From positions 3,038,001 to 3,102,000 of the forward strand of contig NC_063068.1 in NCBI RefSeq assembly GCF_022605165.1: a stretch of 64,000 nt of DNA, written 5' to 3'. Position numbers and translations under genes: made by a program. The notes below the pieces were generated by a model that had not been told where the DNA came from, made no database searches, and worked only from the letters and a program-made list of their open reading frames with translations. Every line of letters begins with the position of its first letter. The stretch's first letter is position 1. Source of the DNA: Purpureocillium takamizusanense. Taxonomy: Eukaryota > Ascomycota > Sordariomycetes > Hypocreales > Ophiocordycipitaceae. This document shows positions 25,272 to 34,666 of the stretch, piece after piece.

Positions 25272-26484
25272 ATGGCCGACGTCGACAACCCCGTCGCCGA
25301 CGAGGCCGCGCGCGGGATGCGGCACCTGGACCTGGAGGACAGGGCGGGCGACAGGTCGTCGGACCGGGTGCGGACTGCACGCGGCGGCGGCAGAGGGGGT
25401 CGCCGCGGGGCCAAGGGCGGTGGCGGCGGCGGCGGTGAAGGTGGTGGCCGCGAAGTGCAGGTCTCGCGGGCGCTGTCGAGGCTGCTGCGGCACCAGGCTG
25501 CGAATGCGGGCATCAAGTTGGACGGCGAGGGCTTTGCTCCTCTGGACCAGGTGGTGAGCTTGCCTCCCCCCTTTCTCTCTCTACCTCTTCTTTTCTCTTC
25601 TCTTTTTCTTGTAATTGTTGCTGCTGGTTGCAGTAGTGCTGCACGGGACACGTTTCCCGTGGCATCATCATCATCATCATCATCACCGCCCCCACCCCCT
25701 ATTAATGCGCGGACTCGCCAACTGACAGGCATCACAGCTCGCCTGGGGCCCGCTCAAGTCTCTCAAAGTCACCCTCGCCGACGTGCAGTCCATTGTCGCC
25801 TCGAACGAGAAGCAGCGGTTCGCACTCAAGCCAAACCCAACGCCGTCAGCATCATCATCATCATCATCCTCCTCCTCCTCCTCCTCCTCCTCATCATCAG
25901 CAGCAGCAGCAGCAGGGTGGCTCATCCGCGCCAACCAGGGGCACTCGATCCGGCTCGAGTCGTCGTCGCTGCTCGAGCCCGTGACGCTCGAGGCGGGCAA
26001 CGTGCCGGCGCGCGTCCTGCACGGCACCTACTTCGCCTTCTGGCCGGCCATCGAGGCGTCGGGCGGCCTGCGGCCCATGGGGCGCAACCACGTGCACTGC
26101 TCCGCGGGGGTCCCCGGCGAGGATGACGGCGTGGTCAGCGGCATGCGCGCCGACGCGGAGCTGCTCGTCGAGGTGGACGTGGCGGCGAGCCTGCGCGACG
26201 GTGGCGACGGCGACGGCGGCAGTGGCATCACGTGGTGGCGGAGCGACAACGGCGTGCTGCTGACCGAGGGCGATGCCGACGGGCTGCTGAGCTCGCGCTT
26301 CTTTAAGAGGGTCACGGGCCGCAGGGTCGACGTCGGCGTGCTGTGGGAGGATGGTGAGAAGAAGGCTGACTTGCCGCCGGGGATTAAGGGGAGAGTGCCG
26401 CAGGGGAAGGGACCTAGAAGAGGAGGAGGCGGCGGTGGGCGAGGTGGGAGGGGAGGGAGGGGAGAGCGCCCACGCGGTTCATAG
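25272..26484 (+). CDS. TPT1: tRNA 2'-phosphotransferase
   Basis: Two exons, 25272-25553 and 25738-26484, give 342 residues; the intron uses GTGAGC/CAG. TPT1/KptA enzymes remove the 2'-phosphate left at the tRNA splice junction by fungal ligase, transferring it to NAD+. Motifs seen: LSRLLRHQ (first catalytic Arg region, about 68-75), LDGEGF, the junction LAWGPLKSLKV, NQGHS with His163, HGTYFAFWP, and RNHVHCS with Arg210/His212/His214. These match the conserved Arg-His-Arg-Arg active-site set. N- and C-termini are Gly/Arg-rich (RGG-like). A Ser/Ala homopolymer tract (about residues 132-153) interrupts the domain between EKQRFALKPNP and the GWLIRANQGHS core. The start is MADVDN; an upstream in-frame ATG at 25011 would add a basic extension. 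It converges with the dsRBD gene 302 bases away. Confidence 0.94.
25848..25916 (+). repeat. Coding microsatellite (TCA/TCC/AGC) in TPT1
   Basis: TCA, TCC, TCA and GCA triplet runs encode a Ser16-Ala5 tract inside the TPT1 catalytic region. Family members without it go directly from the NEKQRFALK segment to the WLIRANQGHS segment, so this is an in-frame expansion in a loop. Confidence 0.9.
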
Positions 26485-26786
26485 AGAAAATACACTGACG
26501 ATTTCAAGATAGATATCAAGAAGGCTGGGAGTGGCCTGAAACTTTGCGGCGCTCCCAAGGCCCGTCGGATTGAGATCATGAATCGGGACTGCGTTTCAGT
26601 TCATAGTGTCTCATACATTGTATCCGCGCTCATCTCGTGGTGCCTCATTCATCGTGGTACTGTTTCATTCATCACGTCTCCGTCGCCGCCGAACCCCCCC
26701 GCCGGCTTAACCAGAGCGCGCACATGCACGCACACATACACCACCTACACACGCAAGTACACAGAGGTATTGCACACTCGCTCACG

Positions 26787-28156
26787 TCACGAGCCCGCCG
26801 GCCCCCATAGGCTCTGCACCATGGCGTCCCTCGCGCGTTGCTCCCCGCGCAGCCACTCGAGCACGCCCTCGGCGACCTGGACACGGGCCTGCTTCTTGCC
26901 CAGCACGGCGGTGACGGCGCCGACGCCCCCGGGCGGCGTGCGGCCGCCGCTGCGGAAGACGGCGCGCCCGTCGAAGAAGTTGGGCATGTGCGGGTCCGGC
27001 TCGATGCGGTACGCGGGCGCGTCGAGGCCCAGCCGCGCCGCGAGGTCGGCCACCTGCTTGAAGACGGAGTCGGAGGCGGCCGCGAACGGGGAGCAGGCCG
27101 CCACCTCGTCGCCGTCGTCGTCGTTGTCGCCGCCGCCACCGCAGTTGTCTGGGCCGACGATGGCGCGGTGCTGCGTGGGCGGTTGCGGCGGGAGGGACTC
27201 GTCTCGTTTCGGTTTGTGGGCGGACGGGTTGGGCGTAGAGGACGGAGTTGGCGAGCGGGAGGTCGCCGCCGCTTTCCGCTTAGCTGTTGTCGGACCAGGA
27301 GGAGCCAGAGAAGATGTGTGGATGGAAGCAGCAGGAGTAGGAAGAGCAGTAGTAGTAGCGGCGGCGGCAGCAGCAGCGGCAGAGTGTGTGGACGAAACGG
27401 ACACGGCCGAGCTCGTCTCTCGTCTGATGTACTGCATCGCCAGCTTAGCAGCATACTGCTTCGCGTTCTGAACGCATGTACGTCAGTCAGTTGAGAGACA
27501 TGGAAAATGATATGATTTAAGAAGGAGATATAAGCCCCGACCACGCCACCCCGCCCGTTGTTTTAGACGGAGCGGTCGGTCGGTTCAAGATGGCCCTTGC
27601 CTTTTTGGACTGAAACGCTGGTGGCTGCTCGTCATCGTCGAGGCCGTGTCCGCGGCGAGGAAAGGAGCCAAAGGCCGTGGTGGTGCAGAGGCATCGCCAC
27701 ATGAGCTGGATGTGGCCGTTGACGGGCAGGTTGACGGGCAGGCTCTCGAAGACGGGCAGGGGCAGCTGTCGCGCCTGGAGCGTCTCTGTTGGCGAGCGCC
27801 TTGGGGGTCAGCATCGCGAGGTTCCGGGATACAAGGTAGATTTATATGTCGGGTTCCCAACTCTGCCCTCCCTCTTGTCCATAAGACGGGGAGGGGTTGG
27901 ACGTACCCATCAGCTCGCTGACATGCCTGTGTCCGCCCACGTCGGGCTCCTCGCCAAAGGAGACGAGCAGCGACAGCGCCTCGAGCTGGACCTGCGTCAG
28001 CGGCGCGGGCGCGGCGTGCTCCTTCTCGTGGGCCTCGTGGGCGTCGATCCAGGCGCGGAGCCGGGTCCAGGGGACACGCACGCCGGGCTGCTCCGGGGCG
28101 TCTGTCGTGATAGCGGCGGCGGCGGCGGACGAAGAGGTGGTGGTGGAGGGGGTCAT
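26787..28156 (-). CDS. Double-stranded-RNA-binding-motif protein with two dsRBD-like domains
   Basis: Three exons on the minus strand, 28156-27907, 27785-27601 and 27467-26787, join in phase to 371 residues. Intron 1 is GTACGT/CAG. Intron 2 (27600-27468) has a GC donor in the strong context AAG|GCAAGG and a CAG acceptor. Joining restores a complete dsRBD at about residues 76-160: VSELMETLQARQLPLPVFE, WRCLC, FQSKK|NAKQYAAKLAMQYI. A disordered Pro/Thr/Asp-rich linker follows. A second, more diverged dsRBD-like fold is suggested at about 283-360 (VADLAARLGLDAPAYRI through GKKQARVQVAEGVLEWL). There is no RNase III or Dicer catalytic domain. Similar short dsRBD proteins occur in other Sordariomycetes with unknown function. 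It lies between TPT1 (converging) and EFG1 (same strand, upstream). Confidence 0.85.
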
Positions 28157-28846
28157 GGCCTGGTAGTGCCTATATTGTTGTAATGTTGCCTGCCGCCCAC
28201 AAGAGAGCAAAGCTGGGTCGTGTATATAGAGTAGTCGCTATGCACGCAAGCAATGCGAAGCAAGGCAAGGCAAGGCAAAGCAGAGACGGGACAACAAAAA
28301 AGCACAAAGACAAGCCCAACAAAAAAAAAAAGAGCTAATAAATGAGGTCGACGTGCGGGGCGCAATACATGGCACGCGTTGGGTACTCCATGTGCGGTCG
28401 TACAAGGATACACGAATAGGCTGTGATGTTTGCGCGGCGCGGGAAGAGAGAAGAAAGGACGTTGGGCGTCTGGATGGATGCCAGGGTAGAGGTTATTGGA
28501 TAGCCATAGCATAGAGGAGGGGCAGCATTTTTGGTGGTGGGGGCGGCTTTGCATGTGAGCTGCACACCGGCCCTGTGACATGGCGGGCGACCATCAGCGA
28601 AGCATCAACAACACCAGGCTCGGCAACGGAGCTCGATACGAATCAGAACAACCAGATCAGTAAAGGGTGCACAACAAGCCATCTGCCCAATCCCAAGTCC
28701 AAGTTCAAATTCGCTATGCGAGCTCTATGCTGTCCTGTGCCGCGCTGCCCTGTGCTGGGCCAATCCAATGGGTATCTGCCTCCCGTATCTACAAAGAGGG
28801 CTGCCTCCAACACCACTTCCATCGCTGCTGTGCCTGCCTCCGTGTC
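28157..28846. other. Intergenic region between EFG1 and the dsRBD gene
   Basis: A 690-base spacer in a tandem minus-strand arrangement. It should contain the EFG1 3' UTR and the dsRBD promoter. An A12 run lies near 28320-28332 and an AAGGC direct repeat near 28258-28278. No coding frame is convincing. Confidence 0.5.
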
Positions 28847-29824
28847 TTACGCCTCCTCGAAGAAGCCGCCTCCATCCGAGTCTGCGTCCTCCTCCGCGGC
28901 CATGGTCTCGCGCATAAGCCGCCGTCTCTCCCTGCGATTGAGCGCAGTCTTGGAGCTACGCTCACCGGCGCCCGCTGGTTTGTGCTTATCGCCGTGCTGG
29001 GCCTTGGGATGCGTCTCGTGATTCTGCTCCTGCCCCTGCTCCTGCCGCGGTTTTAGCGGCGTCTTGTTCGCGCCCGAAGACTTCTTCAGTGTCGGACGCC
29101 TGGGTGCGGGCGTCGAGCCGTCGGCCGATCTTCGCTCTCGTAGTCTTTGGAGGGCCTCGAGTCCCTGCTCCATCGTCTTCTCAACCTCCGCCCACATCGG
29201 CGGTCGCTCGGCCTTGAGCGCGAGCTTGGCAGCCGGGGCCTTGTCCGCGGTCTCGTCGTCGCCGTCCGCCGGCTTGGCGTTGCCGTACAAACTGATGTAG
29301 GGCTCGATGTGAGGGTGGTACAGCGTGTAGGCTTCGTCGACTTCTGCGACGTGGAGCTGCTCCTTGAGCGAGGCAGCGTCGTCGCCGTTGGGGTCCGCCT
29401 CGATCTGGCGCCGGAGCTGCTTCACCAGGCGGGATGCCTTTTTCCGCTCTGGATGGGCGTCAGCACGTCCGAGGGAGGAAGGGGCGGGACATCGTCCCCG
29501 ACATGAGGTCTACGCACCAAAGAACCGCACCATGTGGTACTTGGCAATCATGGCGCTCCGCTTCTTCTGAAAGGCTCGGTCGGCCACATCGGATCGCAGG
29601 GCGGCTAGCTCGCGTTCGAGGTCGTTGCGGACGTTGGCGGGCAGGTCGGCCTTGCTCTGCAGAAGCCGCTGGATGTTGCGTACGCGCTTTTTTGCGAACT
29701 CGGACGTGCCCTCCTTGGCCTTGTGCTTGCCGCTGCCGTAGAACTTTCTTCGCTTCGGCTGCTGGTTCGACGACTCGCCGCCGCCGTCTCCCGCATCGTC
29801 GGCGAGCGGACGCTTGGAACCCAT
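28847..29824 (-). CDS. EFG1: rRNA-processing protein EFG1
   Basis: Two exons, 29824-29518 and 29448-28847, give 302 residues; the 69-nt intron uses GTGCGT/CAG and restores MVRFFERKKASR, the family's central motif. EFG1 is a nucleolar protein of the small-subunit pre-rRNA machinery, needed for 18S maturation. Visible parts: a basic N-terminus (KRRKFYGSGK), a coiled-coil helix (KKRVRNIQRLLQS to DVADRAFQKKRSAMIAKYH), a second helix VKQLRRQIEA, then LYHPHIEPYISLYG. A long basic, disordered tail ends in an acidic patch. It is divergent from SEA4, with 633 bases between start codons. Confidence 0.93.
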
Positions 29825-30457
29825 TGCGCGCCGGCCCGTGGACGCTTTGAAATACGTAGGCCCTTGAAATTAGGGACGTCAATGAAAACAAAAAACGAGA
29901 CGCCGTGCGTAGAGGATTGCAAAGTCGGCCAGCTTGACGTGACTGGTTTGACGTTTGGGGGGAACAAATAGTACGAAGTAGAAGGGAGGAGCCCCAAGGA
30001 AAATTCCAGAGCCGCCTGCCTGATCTTATCGACAAAACGGGGTTCCATCCGCTCGAGAGGTACTAGCGCGGAGACTCACCCCGGCAGCCAATCAGGTGTC
30101 CGCAATCGACCCCAGCTGGACCTCACCTCGTCCAGCATCATCACATCACGTCTCGGTCCGGCTTGCGCGACGCTCATCGCAGCTCACAAGACGCTTCATT
30201 CGACCGCCTTTGGCCCGCGCGATCATCGTTTCCCGCCCTGACCGGAGCCCAGCCGCTTGGAGAAGCTATGCGACAGTCGGGGGCCGTGTCCATGGCTCCA
30301 ACCCCTCCCTAATGGCCTCGCCGCTCTCCTGTGTTTGAAGCTCTCCATCCAACCCTCTGTCTCCAAGCCGGCTTGACAGCTGCTCACCGGCATCAGCGAC
30401 CATACCGTCGCGACTGGGCCAGGACGGCGCCATCTCTTGACGGCCCAATTGCCCGCC
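29825..30457. promoter_or_regulatory. Divergent EFG1/SEA4 promoter with two uORFs before SEA4
   Basis: A 633-base bidirectional intergenic region. TACGAAGTA lies at 29972-29980. On the plus strand two tandem uORFs precede SEA4: 30268-30312 (14 codons plus stop) and 30312-30338 (8 codons plus stop), joined by a TAATG stop-start overlap. No other ATG lies between them and the SEA4 start. The transcription start is not known, so inclusion in the mRNA is inference. Confidence 0.45.
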
Positions 30458-33400
30458 ATGGATCGTCCGGAGCCAGGCCTCGTCAAGTGGTCGGCCAACT
30501 CGGCCGTGGACAGCTTCGTCCACATCAACCTGCAGCACCGCGTCGTTCAGCTCTATGAGCCGACTGGACATGCGCACCGTCGGCGGTTCGACTACGCCAA
30601 GCTCAGCAGGCACGACGACTTCCCGCCCCTCACCACCTATGACTGGTCGCCGGCCAACCCGGAGCTGCTCGCCGTCGGCACCAGCTCCGGCATTGTCAAT
30701 CTTTTGCGCATCGATGACAGCTCCAACGCATACGTCGAGATTGGTCTTAAGATGGCAAGAACCTGCCATGCAGTCGCCTTCAACAACACGGGACTTTTGG
30801 CGGTCGGCCTCGACCGTGTGCGCATGGACCAGAGCCTCCAAGTCTGGGACGTGAACCGCCTATCTGCTTCCGAAAACCAAAGGAAGGGCTTCCCGTCCGA
30901 TGCGTCCAGCTTAGTGGAGCCGAGGACGCGCCTAGAGCCGAGCGTTTCTGTCTCAAGTCTCAAGTTCTTCGAGGACAGCCCGCAGACCCTGGTTGCGGGC
31001 ATCAAGGGACAGGGTGTGAGGATACATGATCTACGAGGTGAGCCAATGCTAGCGAGACTCTCCGTTACCTAGCCATCATGAGCCCTGAATAACCCACGAC
31101 GCAGACCCCACTAGCGTCGTGACCTTTCAAACCAAATGCAATAACAATCTAGCAATTGACTACGCGGACCAAAACTTCTTTGCGTCGTCTGCGCTTGATC
31201 ATCCCGGCGTCATGATCTGGGATCGTAGAGCCACTGCGCGGCCCGTGGCCTCTCATACTTATCTTCAGGCCGTCGAGGAAGACGAGCTACCGTGGGGAGG
31301 GGCTTTGCGACTCGACCAAGTCATTGAGACCGACTCGGACCCCCTCATGGCTGAGGGCAAGCACTCCCTCATACGCTCGCTCCGGTACTGCCGCGACCGC
31401 CGCGGTCTTTTGGCAGCGCTTTCGCCAACCGGCCAGCTCAAGGTCTTGGAGACGAATAAGGAAACGCCACCGTCTGGAAGCGCGCCGCAAGGTCCCGAGC
31501 TGCTACAGGTACAGCGCTCCTACGAGATGGATGTATCGTATAGGGAGAACTCCAGAAGAAGCGACCGTATCGTCTCTTTTGACTGGATGACCCTCGGCTC
31601 GCCAGCTTTGCGCCCTAGGCTATTGGTACTGCGAGCCAACGGCAACTTTGACGTTCTGGAGCAGCCATCGCGCACTTCGGATCACGTCTTTAATTTTATT
31701 CCCTGGCAGGCGCCCTATCGTGGCTTGGAAGGTGCGCTGGGTGACCAAAACCTTTTGTTGCTGAGTCTGACGAGAAGCAGAGGGCGCCCCTTATATGGAT
31801 ACGATGCAGTTCGAGCCATCTCAGACGGTCGAGATGTTGGGCACGTTTCTCGCCGAACAGACCCTTTCCGAAGTTCCCATCTTCGGGCCCGACAGTGCCA
31901 ACGTCGAGGAGAGACTTGTCGCCGCCCTGCGGAATTCGTCCGTCATCTCTACCAAAGCAGAGCAGTTGAACAAGATCAACACACCGTTCCCTGAAGCATT
32001 CAACCAAGCAACGACCATGGCACAGAAGTTGCGAATATTGAGAGCCTACGTGCGACAGGAATCCGAGTCGGCTCAACATGCCGAGGATGGAACACCGCAA
32101 ATTGGTGATGCTCATCACTTAGGAAACGGGCCTAACGACATCTCGCTGGCATCCAACAGTCTTGGGTCTTGCCGCGAGATCCATGAGGCGCTCCTGACGA
32201 CCCTGGTGACCGCCAAAGGCCTACCGCGACAAGCTCTGTCCGTTGTCGACCACATCATGCCCCTCCGTGCCAAGGAGAAGTACCTGTTTGATGCGGCTGA
32301 GAATCGAAGCGTCATCGGGGACGATCCGTGGAAGCGCTTTGTCTGGGACTGGATCGCCGGTAGGACTCTTAGCATTGATATGAAATCCGGCATGTACTGA
32401 CTGATTGGGGCTCAGATGCCGAGGATGCCGCTGACGATGGAGGCATGCTGCTGAGCAACATGGACCTCAGCTTCCTGGGCGTGCATGCCATTTGGACAAA
32501 CGACCTCGGTGAGTGGATCATTCCCCTTGCATTCATTACCCAGTCATGCATGCCCAGTACATGTCTTCTGATGCTTCGCCACACAGGCAAAACCCCTAGC
32601 ACTCGTCTTGCGCCCGGCACTGCCGTTCCCGACGCGTCACAGTGGGAGCGGGCCATCGGGCAGTTCTGCAAGAAGCGCCGCTTCCCAAAGTTTGACGGCG
32701 TGGCCACGAAGAAGCCGCACCACCGGCAGCTCTGTCTGGAGATATGCGGCTGGGGCGACCCTCAGAAGCACGACCCCAGCGGCGTCGATAGAGAAGCCGA
32801 CCCCGAGTACCCTACCGCCATCCACACCATGGTGGCCTCCCGGGCTCTCTTCCGCGGCGACACCAAGCAGGCCGTCCAGATACTGAAAAAGGCCAGCTCC
32901 AGGCACCCCGAGCTGCTCTTTGTGTCTCTCGCGCTGCAGCTCACCGGCCGAGGCAGCCGGCAGTCGGCCAAGGAGCAGCTGGAGATTGACGACGCCGTGG
33001 CCTCCAAGACGGACCCCTACCTCCGAGCCATATCGTCGCTCATCGCCACCGGGGACTGGTCCACCATCGCCAACCAGCGGTCCCTGCCCCTGGCGGACCG
33101 TGCCGTCGTGGCCGTCCGCAACTTTGACGACGACCAGCTGACCCGGTGGCTCCGGGACCAGGTGGCGCTGGCGGTCGAGGACGGCGACATTGAGGGCATC
33201 GCGCTGACGGGCATCAACGACAACATGGTGGACATTCTCGCGCGCTACGTGCAAAAGTTCCACGACGTGCAGACGGCGACGCTCGTCGTGTCTACGTGCC
33301 ACCCGCGCTACATCGACGACATCCGCTGCCGCGCCTGGCGCAACGCCTACCGCGCCCTCCTCCAGCGCCACCGCCTCTTCTTCCAGCGCACAAAGTTCGA

Positions 33401-33992
33401 GGTCGAGTCCACCAAGAGCTCCAAGCGCGACGGCGTGCCCACCATCAAGCCCCCCTCGCGCCAGGTCGCCCTGCGGTGCGTCTTTTGCGACGCCGAGACG
33501 TCCCTCGCCAACCAGGGGCCCGCCGCCCACCACATCAACATGATGAGCAGCAGCAGCATCAGCAACAGCAACAATAACAACAACACCATCACCACCACCA
33601 CCACCACCACCGTCAACGCCAACGCGACGGCCCCCGCGCCCTCGTCGGCAGCCCTTGAGACGCGCAACCCGCTCCTCGCCACCAGCATCAACGCCGGCAT
33701 CAGCTGCCCCAACTGCGGCCGCCACCTGCCCCGCTGCGTCGTCTGCCTCGAGGTCGTCGGCATCCCGCGCTCCGACAGCAACAACAACAACATCATCATC
33801 AAGCCCGACGACAGGAACGACGACGAGGGCGCCCGCATGGCCGGCCGCTTCCCCACCTTTTGCCTCCGCTGCGAGCACGTCCTGCACCTCGACCACGCCA
33901 GGCAGTGGTTCGCCCGCCACGTCGAGTGCCCCGTGCCCGAGTGCCGCTGCCGCTGCAACTTCAAGGCCAACCCCGAGCTGGCTTACCACTGA
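30458..33992 (+). CDS. SEA4: SEA complex subunit SEA4 (WDR/MIOS homologue of GATOR2)
   Basis: Five exons, 30458-31037, 31105-31731, 31781-32359, 32416-32508 and 32587-33992, join in phase to 1094 residues. The N-terminus is a WD40 beta-propeller (about 1-400): FVHINLQHRVVQLYEP, DWSPANPELLAVGTSSG, DQSLQVWDV, GVMIWDRR. A helical solenoid follows (repeated helices such as TMVASRALFRGDTKQAVQILK). The C-terminus is a zinc module with Cys/His pairs: CVFC, CPNCGRHLPRCVVC, FCLRCEHVLHLDHA, CPVPECRCRC. This is the Mios/SEA4 layout; the SEACAT/GATOR2 complex acts at the vacuole membrane to restrain SEACIT/GATOR1 and so promote TORC1. Asn/Thr/Ser homopolymer inserts (about 33540-33640 and 33775-33800) sit inside the zinc module. 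Intron 4 (32509-32586, 78 nt) has no in-frame stop, so retention is possible. It converges with the PAS-kinase gene. Confidence 0.93.
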
Positions 33993-34666
33993 ACGAATAG
34001 AATGGCAGGGAGGATTGATTAGCACGTTGCTTCTTCGTGGTGGTGACTCGATCTGCAGGAATGAGAAAGACATTTGCGCGGCGGCCCGGCAGAACGACGT
34101 TCGTCATGTTTGATCGTTTGCTGCTCGAAAAACAAACAAGAGGGGCCACTTTCAGCGGGATGCGGTACGCCGCAACAAAGGCGAGGCGCTCATGTACTTG
34201 CAGGCTGCGTGTTTGTGTCCGCGGCGAACCTCCAGCACTTTGAACTGTTCGATATTGCTTGCAACGCTATGATGCTTCTCTGAGTTCTGTAGCAGCCCTT
34301 TCCGCTGTCCCCCTTTCCATTCGCTCGGCCCCAGAAAACAAAATGGTACGCCTGCTTGCGCTGCCGTCATCAACTGTACCGGGCTGACGGCGGTGCGCTC
34401 TCCCTCCGGCGCTCGTCGTCGTCATCCCGCCCGGTCCATCTTTGCCTGTCTTTGGAACCAGGTGCCTCCTCGCATATATCCTGCCATATTCTCCAAACTC
34501 TGCTCGAGCCTCAAGCCGGTTTCAATGCGGGTATCACGGCCAAAAAATAAAAGGGAAACTGAAACCAAAGACCTCACAACCTAAAGAGTGTAAAACCATG
34601 TCTGGGCTGAACGTCGCCGCTCTGTACACAGCCGCCCCGCGGGCCACCCAGCCGCCGCCGCATCGG
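33993..34666. other. Convergent 3' spacer between SEA4 and the PAS kinase
   Basis: 674 bases that should hold both 3' UTRs. AATAAA-like strings occur near 34543-34550. I see no gene here. Confidence 0.5.

Noticed and set aside
32637..34073. 478-codon minus-strand open frame
   Set aside because: Antisense shadow of SEA4 exon 5, caused by high third-position GC; the plus strand encodes the conserved solenoid and zinc module.
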